A DNA stretch of 64,000 bases from Oscillospiraceae bacterium (lineage in GTDB: Bacteria; Bacillota; Clostridia; Oscillospirales; Oscillospiraceae): contig JAFWQQ010000055.1 of NCBI GenBank assembly GCA_017545165.1, positions 1 to 64,000 of the forward strand, in the 5' to 3' direction. Below are positions 42,301 to 53,000 of the stretch, piece after piece. How positions within the stretch are numbered: the stretch's first letter is position 1; each line of letters opens with the position of its first letter. The notes beneath the pieces were generated by a model. The model saw nothing but the letters and a program-made list of their open reading frames with translations, was not told the DNA's origin and made no database searches. The position numbers and the translations under genes were made by a program.

Positions 42301-42383
42301 CGGACGACGACAGCAAGGTGCTGCTGCTGGGCGACAGCCTCTGGGTCGTTCCCCCCAGGAGCGTGCTGATCATCGGCAAGTAA
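39306..42383 (+). CDS. Secreted type I pullulanase with two tandem starch-binding modules
   Basis: A 1025-residue debranching enzyme cutting alpha-1,6 links in pullulan or starch. The signal peptide (about 1-30, SIALLLALLMIGALLAPWSG) ends near AYA-EE. Two near-identical PUD/CBM41 modules follow (about 40-165 and 200-325; shared CNQLTIYWTRPDTDYSKCDV-type core), joined by an EEPAAEEPAAEEPA linker. Then come an N-terminal beta domain and the GH13 barrel with VVMDVVYNHTY, Asp730 nucleophile (GFRFDLM), Glu759 acid/base (YGEGWT) and Asp858 (SCHDNNT). No LPXTG or SLH anchor is seen, so it is probably released or held by binding. It has its own promoter, and a terminator follows. Confidence 0.93.
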   Translation: MKSKRSIALLLALLMIGALLAPWSGTAAYAEEPAAAGEAEEEYFLEKEEGCNQLTIYWTRPDTDYSKCDVWIWFPGKDGSGHLFYPCAYGVKCMVNVPADVSEVGFIVRRDCSDPGGMSWGDATKDFDGDRYAVITGEDTVIYLKPGDEEQYVSQDGGLTLIPVGEAAPAEEPAAEEPAAEEPAAEEPVAEEEAEAQPEEEYFLEKEEGCNQLTLYWTRPDTDYSKCDVWIWFPGKDGSGHLFHPCAYGVKVMINVPKDVEEVGFIVRRDCSQPGGKSWGDATKDYEDDRYVTMTGKDTVIYLKPGDGMQYLSSDGGQTLKPIRVFTLAGIISPTEIRYSLSPSTKIESLDQVHVRQDGRDVEIEALSSLNNTVVTGVITVKEELDVSKAYTVEIEGYGEIPAIPTGLFDSEEFIEKYTYDGDDLGAVIQGDTTVFKVWAPTASRVKLNLFEAGDGGEAYEVLDMVKGEKGVWSAEAPCGHGTYYTYSVTTALGEQEAVDPYARAVGVNGNRGMVIDLRSTDPEGFRDSGYYEDMSCYGDAVVWEVHVRDFSNTIADSQYPGKYLAFTETGLTNASGIPVGVDYLKWLGVTHVHLQPVYDYATVDESSDEPQFNWGYDPKNYNAPEGSYSTDPFHGEVRVNEFKQMVQSLHENNMAVVMDVVYNHTYSLDSNLNRIVPYYYYRFSYDGSPANGSGCGNETASDRAMFRKYMVDSVCYWAEEYKIDGFRFDLMALHDVQTMQEIETALHEINPKAIIYGEGWTGGTSPLIENQKANQANISQIKASGEAIGAVAVFNDVIRDGLKGSVFDQKGSGYANGTVNKGTAQQVAFGIKGGLRDGTASWGVNDAMVINYVSCHDNNTLWDKLLATNPDASQEELLQMNRFCAEIVMLSKGTPFFLAGEEMLRTKGGDHNSYMSPDSVNNLDWEALTPDSDAYKMADFYRQLIAIRQANPFFTQAEVSTVVENSGVIQVSWTMDGELVAYAVINPLDGELNLEPSPDDDSKVLLLGDSLWVVPPRSVLIIGK

Positions 42384-42404
42384 TTCGGATACGCAAATGA
42401 TCCC

Positions 42405-42439
42405 CCGCGCCGCGGAGCATTGCTTCGCGGCGCGGTTTT
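42405..42439 (+). terminator. Terminator of the pullulanase gene
   Basis: CCGCGCCGCG (42405-42414) with CGCGGCGCGG (42426-42435), then TTTT. Confidence 0.85.
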
Positions 42440-42530
42440 GCCTTCCGGGATCGGGACCGAAAACATTCACAAAAGAAGGCCGGAATCTTTGTGCAAGCTC
42501 ACGAAATGAAGGGCAAAGAGCCCGGATGAA

Positions 42531-42559
42531 TTGACTTTTTCCCTTCAAAAAACTATATT
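42531..42559 (+). promoter_or_regulatory. Strong promoter of the six-gene sugar operon
   Basis: TTGACT (42531-42536), 17-base spacer, TATATT (42554-42559), then a ~110-base leader with CGCC hairpins and the site AAAGGAG before the first gene. Confidence 0.78.
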
Positions 42560-42675
42560 ATTTGTTGGTTTCATTCGGTGTTCCTATTGCCGCCGGGGCG
42601 AAAAGCGCCTTTCCCGACGCGCTGCTCGCTTCTGCGGGAATATCAACATAAAACTATGAGTAAAGGAGAAAACCC

Positions 42676-43890
42676 ATGAAAAAACTGCTCGCACTTGTGC
42701 TTGCCCTGACGATGATCTTCGCCCTGAGCTCCTTCTCGACGGCCATGGCTGAGGATTACTCCGGCTACACCATCCGCATCTACTCCAACTCCAACTCCAC
42801 CGAGCGCGTGGACTGGCTTGTGGAAGAGGCCGCCAAGGCCGGCTTCACCATCAGCCTGGACACCAATGAAGTCATCTCCGGCGACACTGCCGCCATCCAG
42901 GCCGCCAACGAGAACAAGGACGGCGACCTGATCTTCGGCCTGAACGAGACCCGCTGGAGCCAGCTGGTCAACGGCCAGTACGAGAACTTGAAGGTCATGG
43001 ACTGGACCCCCTCCTGGGCTGACGAGGTCGGCGAGTACAAGTATGACGGCAAGGCCTACGGCATCGTGATCCAGAACGTGCTGATGCTCTACCGTACCGA
43101 CGAGTTCGGCACCAACGGCGAGGAGCTGCACTTCGATCACTGGGCCGACGTGGTGGATTCCGGCTACACCTGGTACCGCCAGAACAAGGTCGGCGGCACC
43201 ACCAACGCCAACATCAACTCCGCCATCCTCTATCCCTTCGCGGATCCCGAATCTCCTGCCGGCGGCATCACCGTTGACGGCTGGAAGACCCTGTGGAAGT
43301 TCTGCGCCGATGGCAAGTTCGGCGGCGACGACTGGAAGTACGGCATTGAGCCTCTGAACCGCGGCGACGTGCAGATCACCGAGTTCTACTCCTCCTCCCT
43401 GTACGGCTCCATCGACTTTGCTGCCGACACCAGCGATCACCCCCTGCTTGGCACCCTGAACCCGGAGAACTGGCAGCTGGTCGACATTGCCGACGGCACC
43501 TACTACATCGCCGAGTACCTGGGCATCCTGGACCGCGAGGGCCGCACCGAGGAAGAGACCGAGGCTGTCAAGGCCTTCGCCGAGTGGTTCGGCTCTGCCG
43601 AAGTGCAGGCTGCCTGGGGCGAACAGTTCGACTCCTTCCCCTGCAACACCGTTGCTGCTGAGGAGCTCTACCCCGACGGCATCCCCGCCATCTACCAGAT
43701 CCCCAACTTTGCTCTGACCACCGTTGAGGGCACCGAGCTGACCTATGCCGAGTATGTGGCCGCCCACAGCGCTGAGTGGACCAACATCCTCACCAACCTG
43801 GGCTTCTACTGGAAGGACGCTTCCGCCGCTCCCGCCGAGCCCGATTGGGACAATCTGGATTGGGCTGTCCTGACCCAGAAGGCCGAGTAA
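42676..43890 (+). CDS. ABC transporter substrate-binding protein (FbpA/AfuA-like)
   Basis: A 404-residue extracellular binding protein. The signal peptide is at 1-25 (LLALVLALTMIFALSSFST, cut after AMA). Then come IRIYSNSNSTERVDWLVEEA and GDTAAIQAANENKDGDLIFGLN, the layout of type 2 periplasmic binding proteins of the iron/thiamine/hexose-phosphate (FbpA-AfuA) group. There is no lipobox cysteine, which is odd for a Gram-positive binding protein. The adjacent tyrosine pair used for iron in FbpA was not seen. Codon use is strongly biased (TCC, ACC, GGC), fitting high expression. The downstream kinase, phosphatase and isomerase point to a sugar or sugar-phosphate ligand. Confidence 0.85.
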   Translation: MKKLLALVLALTMIFALSSFSTAMAEDYSGYTIRIYSNSNSTERVDWLVEEAAKAGFTISLDTNEVISGDTAAIQAANENKDGDLIFGLNETRWSQLVNGQYENLKVMDWTPSWADEVGEYKYDGKAYGIVIQNVLMLYRTDEFGTNGEELHFDHWADVVDSGYTWYRQNKVGGTTNANINSAILYPFADPESPAGGITVDGWKTLWKFCADGKFGGDDWKYGIEPLNRGDVQITEFYSSSLYGSIDFAADTSDHPLLGTLNPENWQLVDIADGTYYIAEYLGILDREGRTEEETEAVKAFAEWFGSAEVQAAWGEQFDSFPCNTVAAEELYPDGIPAIYQIPNFALTTVEGTELTYAEYVAAHSAEWTNILTNLGFYWKDASAAPAEPDWDNLDWAVLTQKAE

Positions 43891-43910
43891 TTCATTCTCA
43901 TCAATTCTAT

Positions 43911-44007
43911 ATGGCGAGCCGGCAAGCCCGGCTCGCCATGTGTATATAGCCGCAATGTGCATCCGGAAGCGCCTCCGCGCCGGAGACCTTTCCGGATGCC
44001 CATTTTT
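43911..44007 (+). promoter_or_regulatory. Two intercistronic hairpins (expression step-down)
   Basis: ATGGCGAGCCGG-caagc-CCGGCTCGCCAT (43911-43939) has no T-run. A second hairpin, GCATCCGGAA ... TTCCGGATGC (43959-43999), is followed by CATTTTT (44001-44007). Together they would stabilise the binding-protein message and partly terminate before the ATPase gene, the usual arrangement for excess binding protein. Confidence 0.7.
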
Positions 44008-44027
44008 CGGAAAAGGAGAAATGCCTA

Positions 44028-45061
<1,034 letters not shown>

Positions 45062-45065
<4 letters not shown>

Positions 45066-46978
45066 GCCAGATACAGCGAGAGAAGGATCTGACTCTGGAT
45101 ATCCTGTTTCGCGTGTTCGGCGTGGCCTTTTTCGCGTATCTCTTCTTCGGATTCATGCTCCTGCCCTGCCTGAACACCCTGACGAGCATTTTCCGCACGA
45201 AAAACGCCGCCGGCGAGGCGGATCCCTTTGCCGTCATCAGGTTCTTCATGGCCGGCAAGATGGGCAGCTTTGTCTGGAACTCCCTGAAGCTGGCCCTGTG
45301 CCTGGTGGTGACGGTGAACGTGGTGGGCACCTCTCTGGTGCTGCTGACGGAGTATTTTGACATCAAGGGCGCCAAGATCCTGCGCCTGGGCTACATGACC
45401 ACCCTGATCTATTCCGGCGTGGCCCTGGTCACCGGCTATATGTTCCTCTATGCCGGCGACGGCGTGGTGACCACCCTGCTGAAGAACGCCTTTCCCAACA
45501 TCAACAAGGACTGGTTTTCCGGCTTCAATGCGGTGCTCTTCACCATGACCTTCGCCTGCACCTCCAACCACATGCTTTTCCTGCGCAACGCCATCCGCAA
45601 CATCGACTACAACACCGTGGAGGCGGCGCGCAACATGGGCGGCAAGCCATTCTATGTGTTGCGAAAGGTGGTGCTGCCCACCCTGCTGCCCACGCTCTTC
45701 TCCCTGACGGTCATGACCTTCATCACGGGCCTGTGCGCCATGTCCGCGCCAACCGTCATCGGCTATGACTCCATCAACCCCGAGATCGTCCGCCTGGCCG
45801 GCTCCTCCTCCGCGGAGGAGTTCTTCCCCCAGGCCAGAGCGGCCCTGCTGTCCATCATTCTGGCCATGTTCACCATCGTCCTGCTGACGGTGCTGTCCCT
45901 CTATGAGCGAAAAGGTCACTACCTCTCGGTCTCCAAGACCAAGGCAAAGCTCCAGAAGCAGAAGATCACCAATCCCGTCGCCAATGTCCTGGCGCACATC
46001 TATGCTTACGTCCTCTTTCTCATCTACATGACCCCCGTGGTGATGATCATCCTCTTCTCCTTCCAGACCCACAGCGCCATCCGCGCCAAGAAGCTGGATC
46101 TCAACAACTGGACCCTCATCAATTTCATCGGCAAGCAGGATTACAGCTATGTGAACGACCGCGGCAGGACAAAGACGGTGGCCAACGCCATGACCGGCGT
46201 GTTCTCCAATGACAACACCCTGAACGGCATCAAGCTGAGCGGCTGGATGTCCGCCGCAGCGGCGGCCCTGGCCTGTGTGATCGTGGTCGTTGCCTGCAAC
46301 TACATCTTCAAGAAGAAAAAGAGCAAGATCTCCGGCGTCGTGCTGGAGTACTCCCTGCTCTTCCCCTGGCTGCTGCCCACCATCCTGATCTGCTACTCCT
46401 ACCGGATCTACTTCAATTCCGATACCGTGTGGTACGTGGGCAATCAGAACCTGATGTACAAGGACAATGTCAAGCTGTTGATCGTCCTGGCCTATACGGT
46501 GACGAAGCTGCCATTCTCCCTGCGCATGATCAAGGCCTCGTTCTACGCCATTGACGACGAGCTGCAGGACGCGGCCAGGAACCTGGGCTCCGGCGGCCTG
46601 CGGACCTTCCTGAAGGTGAAGCTGCCCATCATCCTGCCCAGCGTCCTGGCGGTCTTTGCCCTGAACTTCAACGCCCTCTTCACCGAATACGATATGTCGT
46701 ATACCTTCCACAGATCCGACGCAACGACCTACGCCATGGTCATCCAGGGCATGCTGCTGGACGCCTCCCGCGGCGCCAACATGAACGCCCTGGGCCGCCG
46801 ATGTGCCTCTACGGTGTTCATCATGATCGTCTCGGGGGTCGTCCTGTACCTGGTCTACGGCGTGGGCTCCCGGGATCTGGGCGAGCGATTGGAGATCCGG
46901 AAGAGACGGCGGGAGCGCTGGGAGAAGATCACCGGTGCTTTTAAGAAAAAGAAGGCGGAAGAGGAAAAAAGCCTATGA
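45062..46978 (+). CDS. Fused ABC importer permease, two MetI domains (FbpB/AfuB-like)
   Basis: A 638-residue permease with about 12 helices in two halves. Each half carries an EAA loop: VEAARNMGGKPFYVLRKVVLP (first half, about 180-200) and LQDAARNLGSGGLRTFLKV (second half, about 500-520). Such a single-chain double permease is the FbpB/AfuB arrangement. A charged middle section (about 290-375) includes an inserted extracellular loop near FIGKQDYSYVNDRGRTKTV. The C terminus is very basic (RLEIRKRRRERWEKI). Overlaps both neighbours by four bases. Confidence 0.9.
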
Positions 46979-47598
46979 TCCGGAACCTGATCTTTGACAT
47001 GGGCGGCGTCCTGATCGCCTGGGATCCTCCCCGCATGGTCGAGCGGCTGGCGCTGCCCGAGGAGGACGGGCGTCTCCTGCGCCGGGAGGTTTTCGGCAGC
47101 GTGGAATGGGTGCGCCTGGACCGGGGCAGCCTCTCCGAGCAGGAGGCGCTGGAGCGCTTTAGGAGGAGGCTGCCGGAGCGACTCTACGCTGCGGCGGAGC
47201 GCTGCGTGTTCTGGTGGAGGGAGCCCCTCTGGCCCGTCCCCGGCATGGCGGAGCTGATCCGGGAGCTGGACGGCCTTGGCTATGGGATCTATCTGCTCTC
47301 CAACGCCACCTCCGCCCTCCACGAGTATTTCCCCCGGATCCCCGGTTCGGAATACTTCCAGGGAGGGATCGTCTCGGCGGACTGGAAGCTGCTGAAGCCC
47401 CAGCGGGAGATCTATGAGAAGCTCTTCGCAGAGTGGGGCCTGAGAGCGGAGGACTGCCTCTTTATCGACGACAATCCCTCCAATGTGGAGGCCGCCTGCC
47501 TCTGCGGCATGGACGGGCTGGCCTTCTATCAGGACATGGAAAAGCTGCGGAGCGATCTGCGGAGCAAGGGCGTCCGGGTCCGGGAGGGCGAGGCGTGA
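46975..47598 (+). CDS. HAD phosphatase, YihX-like
   Basis: A 207-residue HAD hydrolase. Motif I is LIFDMGGVLIAW with Asp8; the second acidic position of DxD is Gly, as in the YihX group (FDLGNV), known as alpha-D-glucose-1-phosphatase in E. coli. Motif II is LLSNATS, motif III the Lys in LLKPQREIYE, motif IV FIDDNPSNVEAA. It probably removes phosphate from a sugar phosphate in the cytosol. ATGA overlap upstream and GTGA overlap downstream make it part of the operon. Confidence 0.88.
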   Translation: MIRNLIFDMGGVLIAWDPPRMVERLALPEEDGRLLRREVFGSVEWVRLDRGSLSEQEALERFRRRLPERLYAAAERCVFWWREPLWPVPGMAELIRELDGLGYGIYLLSNATSALHEYFPRIPGSEYFQGGIVSADWKLLKPQREIYEKLFAEWGLRAEDCLFIDDNPSNVEAACLCGMDGLAFYQDMEKLRSDLRSKGVRVREGEA

Positions 47599-49229
47599 GC
47601 GCCTTGATGCCGCTGTTCTCCGCCGCCGCGGCGGGGGAGAGCCTGTGGCTGCCCGATCTGCGGGATGCTCTGGGGAAGGACCCGGCGGCGCTGCCGCTTC
47701 GGATCCGCCTGCGCACAGCCGGGACGGAACAGCGGGAGCATTGCCTGCCTCTGGTCCCGCCGGAGAGCGGGGAAGAGGCGGCCTTCCTCCGGAATGTGCT
47801 CCGGGCCTTCTTGCTGAATCTGCTCTCCGCCTGCGGCGGGAGCGACCTGCGGCTCTATTTGCCGGAGGCCGCCCCCGCCTCCCTTTGGGAGCTGACGGCC
47901 TCTGCCCTGGAGGCTCTGGAGGAGCCGGGCTATGACAAGGCCCTGCGGGTGTCCGCCAGACTCTGCGCCGCGGCGGGTCTTCCGCCCTTTCGCCGGGAGC
48001 TGCTGCCCCTGAGCGCCTGGACGCCGCCGCCCACAAAGGAGAGCGCCGCCCCGGCGGAGCTGGGAGCGCGGCTTCGGAGGGCTTCCGGACTGGGAGCGCG
48101 TGGCCTGCGCTGCGGCCTGGACGTGGGCGGCACGGATATCAAGCTGGTGCTTTCCCGGGACGGGGAGCTGCTGCTGGCAGAGGAATACGACTGGGACCCC
48201 TCCCGCCTGCCGACGGCGGAGGCGCTGATGGAGCCGATCCTGGCCTTTCTGAAAAGGGGACTGGCGAAGGCCTGCCCGGGCGAGGACGCGCGGCCCCATT
48301 CCCTGGGACTGAGCTTCCCGGACGTGGTGATCCGCGATCGGATCCTGGGCGGGGAGACTCCCAAGACCAAGGGCATCCGGGAGCACGACCCGGCAAACTA
48401 TGAAAACGAGCTCCGCCGTCTGGCGGGGCTGAACGATGGCCTGGCGAGGCTCTGCCGCCCGGGGGTTCGGGTGCGGGCCCTGAACGACGGCAGCATGGCC
48501 GCCTTCACCGCCGCCCTGGAGCTGGCCTGCGCGGGAGAGGACGGAGCCGTCGCCTGCGGGGTCTTTGCCCACAGCCTGGGCACGGACCTGGGCAGCGGCT
48601 GGCTCCGGGCGGACGGCAGGGTGCCGGAAATGCCGCTGGAGCTCTATGATCTGCTGATCGACCTGGGTAGCGCCCCCCAGGCGGCCCTGCCGGCGGAGGA
48701 TCTGCGCAGCACGCGAAACGAGAATTCCGGCCTGCCGGGAGCACGGCGCTATCTGGGCCAGGCCGCCGCCTTTCGCCTGGCCTGGGAGCTGGAGCCCGGG
48801 CTGCTGGAGGGCTTTGTGGAGGAGAAGGACGGGATCCTGCGCGTCCGCAGCGAGCCCGAGGACCTGCGCAAGCCCTGTCTGGAGCATCTGATGACCCTGG
48901 CGGAGAAAGAGGAGCCGGCGGCGGAGGAGATCTTCCGGCGCATCGGCGTCCATTTGGGGCAGATCAGCCGGGAGATCCAGGCCCTGCTGCAGCCGGAGAC
49001 GGAGGAGCGCTTTCTGTTTGGCCGCTTCGTGCGCCATCCCCGCTGCTTCGCCCTGATCCGGGAGGGCTGCGCCTCCGTTTTGCCGGAGCTGCGGCTCGTC
49101 GCGGCGGACAGGGATCTGGCGGCCTCGCCTCTGATGCGCTCCCTGGCCCCCCGGGGCGAGGGCATGGCGGCCCGCTTCGGCCAGGCCGTTGGGGCGCTGT
49201 ATTATGGAATCGAGGAGGAAGAAGCATGA
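47595..49229 (+). CDS. ROK/hexokinase-like sugar kinase with long N-terminal extension
   Basis: About 544 residues from GTG 47595 (GGGAGG upstream, GTGA overlap with the HAD gene); ATG 47607 is the alternative. The actin-like ATPase core starts at about 170 with CGLDVGGTDIKLVLSRDG (Asp176), the phosphate-1 loop of ROK and related kinases. LNDGSMAAFTAALE (Asp298) matches the second acidic block, and AHSLGTDLGSGWL a glycine-rich block. The first 165 residues are Ala/Leu-rich and unlike known kinases. I see no ROK cysteine-rich zinc motif. It probably phosphorylates a sugar or ketose formed by the isomerase next to it; the substrate is open. Confidence 0.75.
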   Translation: MSALMPLFSAAAAGESLWLPDLRDALGKDPAALPLRIRLRTAGTEQREHCLPLVPPESGEEAAFLRNVLRAFLLNLLSACGGSDLRLYLPEAAPASLWELTASALEALEEPGYDKALRVSARLCAAAGLPPFRRELLPLSAWTPPPTKESAAPAELGARLRRASGLGARGLRCGLDVGGTDIKLVLSRDGELLLAEEYDWDPSRLPTAEALMEPILAFLKRGLAKACPGEDARPHSLGLSFPDVVIRDRILGGETPKTKGIREHDPANYENELRRLAGLNDGLARLCRPGVRVRALNDGSMAAFTAALELACAGEDGAVACGVFAHSLGTDLGSGWLRADGRVPEMPLELYDLLIDLGSAPQAALPAEDLRSTRNENSGLPGARRYLGQAAAFRLAWELEPGLLEGFVEEKDGILRVRSEPEDLRKPCLEHLMTLAEKEEPAAEEIFRRIGVHLGQISREIQALLQPETEERFLFGRFVRHPRCFALIREGCASVLPELRLVAADRDLAASPLMRSLAPRGEGMAARFGQAVGALYYGIEEEEA

Positions 49230-49921
49230 AACGGAGTCAGATCAACGCCGCCCTGCGGGAGATGGAGCAGTTCATCCGGGACTATCGGATCAGCCTGCCG
49301 CCCTTCTGCGGCTTTCCGCCGGAGCAGTGGCAGAGCCTTGGCCATGAGTACGACGAGATCCGGGACTGCATGCTGGGCTGGGACATCACGGACTACGGCC
49401 TGGGAGACTTTGATCGGGTGGGCTTTTCCCTCATCACCCTGCGCAACGGGAACCGGGCCATGGCGGAGCGCTATCCCAAGGTCTACGCGGAAAAGCTGCT
49501 GTACCTGAAGGAGGGCCAGTATTCGCCCATGCACTTCCACTGGTACAAGACCGAGGACATCATCAACCGGGCCGGGGGCAAAGTGCTCATCCGGGTATAC
49601 AACTCTCTTCCCGACGAGGAGATCGACCGGGAGAGCCCGGTGACCGTCAAGTGCGACGGGCGCTGCTGGACCGTGCCCGCGGGAAGCCAGGTGAAGATTG
49701 CCCCCGGGGAGAGCATCCACATCTACCAGGGGCTCTACCACGACTTCGAGGTGGAGCCGGGCACCGGGCCGGTGCTGCTGGGCGAGGTGAGCCAGTGCAA
49801 CGACGACAAGAGCGACAACCGCTTTAACCCGCCGGTGGGCCGCTTCCCGAAGATCGAGGAGGACGAGCCCCCCTATCGGCTGCTCTGCAGCGAGTACCCC
49901 AAAGCAAAAGACGCGCCCTAA
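49226..49921 (+). CDS. D-lyxose ketol-isomerase
   Basis: A 231-residue cupin isomerase that interconverts D-lyxose and D-xylulose and often D-mannose and D-fructose. Metal ligands are in PMHFHWYKTEDIINRAGG (two His and Glu) and in IYQGLYHDFEVEPG (His). GEVSQCNDDKSDNRFNP is the characteristic block before the C terminus. The length is that of the family. Last gene of the operon, with a four-base overlap and a terminator after. Its presence says that the pathway handles an aldose such as lyxose or mannose. Confidence 0.92.
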   Translation: MKRSQINAALREMEQFIRDYRISLPPFCGFPPEQWQSLGHEYDEIRDCMLGWDITDYGLGDFDRVGFSLITLRNGNRAMAERYPKVYAEKLLYLKEGQYSPMHFHWYKTEDIINRAGGKVLIRVYNSLPDEEIDRESPVTVKCDGRCWTVPAGSQVKIAPGESIHIYQGLYHDFEVEPGTGPVLLGEVSQCNDDKSDNRFNPPVGRFPKIEEDEPPYRLLCSEYPKAKDAP

Positions 49922-49929
49922 CGCGCGAT

Positions 49930-49962
49930 CCGCGCCGCGGCTCTGCCGCGGCGCGGCTTTTT
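49930..49962 (+). terminator. Terminator of the sugar operon
   Basis: CCGCGCCGCGG (49930-49940), loop CTCTG, CCGCGGCGCGG (49946-49956), then CTTTTT. Confidence 0.9.
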
Positions 49963-50005
49963 CTGCGGAAAAACTTGAAAAAATTGAAAGAAAAGGTCTT
50001 GTAAA

Positions 50006-50034
50006 GAAGAAACGGCTTTGCTAAAATCAAAATA
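50006..50034 (+). promoter_or_regulatory. Promoter of the large secreted protein
   Basis: TTGTAA, 17-base spacer, TAAAAT within the sequence TTGTAAAGAAG ... TTTGCTAAAAT; the start codon follows about 65 bases later behind GGAAGGAG. Confidence 0.6.
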
Positions 50035-50096
50035 TTAAGGGGCAGGCGCTGCCTGCCAGGAATCCCATCAGATATCGACGGAAGGAGAAGATCAGT

Positions 50097-53000
50097 ATGA
50101 AGAAAACTCTGAGCCTTATCCTGGCCTTGACTATGATCGTGAGCCTGTTCGCCGGGCTGACGGTCACCGCCAGCGCCGATGACGACGGCTTCGTCATCAC
50201 GACAGCCAGCGCCGTCTGGGAGCTGATCGGCGGAGCGGAGGCCATCGACAGCGCCGCGGGCGTCGGACCGGTCGTCATCACCATGACGAATTCGGAGGAG
50301 ACCTACGCCCTGACCAACGACCACGGTACCGGCACCGCCCCCAGCGCCAAGGAGGTCACCGTATCCAACGGCGTTCTGTCGGCGGATGACGATGACAGCA
50401 ATATGATCTGGTATCTCGAGGCGCTGGAGGACGGCGGATACGTCCTCTATGCCGACGAGGCCAAGAGCACCTGGCTGTACTGCACGAATACCAACAACGG
50501 CGTCCGCGTGGGCACCAACGAGAACAATTCCTTTTCCATTGTCAGCGACTATCTGAAAAACGATACCACCGGCCGTTACGTGGGCGTCTATAACAGCGCG
50601 GACTGGCGCTGCTACACCAGCATCAACAACAACATCAAGGAGCAGACCCTCCAATTCTGGAAGCGCTCCGCCGACGCCCCTGTTCATGAGCACGACTGGA
50701 GCGGCTGGACGCCCAACGACGACGGCACCCACAGCCGGACCTGCCAGGCGGCGGACTGCCCCATCGGCACCCAGACCGAGGGCTGCAGCTTTGAGGACAG
50801 CGTGGCGACCGAGCCCAGCTGCGTGGACGAGGGCGAACTGCTGCATACCTGCACTGTCTGCGGATACATGTGCTCCGAGGCGATCCCCGCCACCGGCCAG
50901 CACGCGGACGAGGACGGGGACGGCTTCTGCGACGTCTGCGGCCAGGAGATGCCCGAGATCGTGGTCTATACCCTGGGCACCGAGCTGCACGAGGGCGACC
51001 GGGTGGTCATTTTCTCTCCGTACGCCTCGCTGGCCCTGTCCACCACCGCCAGCGGACGTTCTCTGAAGGGCGTTGCGGCCAGCATCAGCGGCGAGGAGCT
51101 GACCGTGATGTCCGACGACGAAGAAACCGCGGTGATGACCGTGGAATATGACGACGCGACGAATTTCCGCCTGAAGCTCGACAACGGCGAATATCTCACC
51201 AGCCCCGCTACCGGCGACGGCCTGAGCTTTGCGGCTGAGGCCAGCGATTACACCCTCTGGAATCTGAGCCTGGCCAACGAGAACGGCAAGACCGTTTTTA
51301 TCACCAACGCCAACGCCAAGTATAACGGTAATTATCAGAGGCTGGAATACTACGGCGCGTTTACGGCCTATGGCTACAGGACCGCCGCCCCCTATCAGTT
51401 CCAGCTCTACATCCTGGCGAATCCCGACGCCCATGTCCATGACTGGGACGAGGGCACCGTCACCGCCGAGCCCAGCTGCACCGCCAAGGGCGTGAGGACC
51501 TTTGCCTGCAGCGGCTGCGATGAGACCTATACCGAGGAGATCCCCATGGTCCCCCATGCGGATCAGGACGAGGACGGCTCTTGCGATAGCTGCGGCGGCA
51601 CGATCTATCATGAGGCCGAGGGACTCAACGACGGCGACAGGCTGATCCTGGTCACAGGCGCCTTCGGCAAGGCCCTGACCGGCACCGCCTCCGGCAACTA
51701 CATGGCTTCCGCCGACGTGAACGCGCAGGGGGGCGTCACCGTTCCTGTGGGCGACGACAACGTCTGGACCGTCAAGACCGCGGAGGGCGGCTTCTATCTC
51801 GTGAACAGCGAGGGACAGTACCTCTGCGAGAACAGCAGCAACAAGCTGGCTCTTGGCGACGAGAACAGCGTCAACATCCTCTGGACGGAAGTCGTGCCGG
51901 GAGAGGGCTTCAGCGTTGACGGCGCATTCCTCCGCAACGCCGGCACCCAACGCTTCGTTGAGTTCAGCCCGAGCTACAACAATTACCAGACCTACAGCGA
52001 TCCTACCGCCGACTACGAGACCTGGTACGCCTTTAGCTTCTACACCCTGCCCGCCGAGCCTCTGCCGGAGGCCAGCTTCACTCTGTCTCCCACTGAAATC
52101 AACCTGGAAGGCTTTGATGAGAATGGTGATCTGCTTCTTCCCTTCACCGCCGAGACCCTGGTCCTGGGCACCTTCGTGAACATTCTTGGTCAAACGGAAG
52201 TGGCTACTGATCTCGAAGTCAAGTTTTACGCAGGTACCCTGAGCAAGGGAGACGACAGCATCGCGTTCCAGATCTACCAAGGCGACTTGGGCGAGCACTG
52301 GGGCAATGGGGACGACTATGGCATCGGCTTCTCTGAGCAGAGCAGGGAAGGGAGCATCCTGTTTTACATCGACCCCGTCGTGCTGGAGTCCGCCGCTGCC
52401 GGTACCTATACCGGTACGATGCGCTATACGAGCGACTGGATCAATAATCATGCAGCGGTTTCTTTAGATGGTCCCGGCCCGTCCGGTGAGATTGCCCTGA
52501 CCCTGGTGGTGCCCGAGAAGGAGACCATCGCCGACGGCTACTACCTGCTGGTCGCCCACGGGGATGACGACTGGGTCATCGGCAGCGTCGATCCCGCCAA
52601 CAAGTTCGAGCCCAACGGCAACGCCCAGGACGAGTGGCTGCTGAGCACCACCCTGGCGGTGGAAGACCAGATCAAGGTCGTCCGCGTTGAGAACAACGCC
52701 ATCACCGGCTGGTGGCCCAACGGGGAGCACACCCAGTACCATGTGGACCAGGCCCACTCCGGCAACGTGACCATCTACTTCAAGACGAACTATGTGGACG
52801 CCTGGCGGGAGTTCGGCGGCTACTTCTACATTGGCTCCCTGCTGAAGCCCGATAACTTCGCGGACGTGTACGGCTGCAGCGTGAGCCTGAAGGGCAACAT
52901 CGCCCTGAACTTCTACGTGATCCCCTCGGAGCAGCTGCTGGCGGACGATGACGCCTATGTCACCCTGGGCGACAAGCAGATCAAGTTCTCCGAGGCCGGG

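Noticed and set aside
39285..42548. 1087-codon open frame antisense to the pullulanase
   Set aside because: It mirrors the GC-rich coding strand in another frame; its product is a His/Val/Gly-rich shadow, whereas the plus-strand protein has catalytic motifs. The same holds for other long antisense frames (6354-8558, 10581-12932, 49824-52451).
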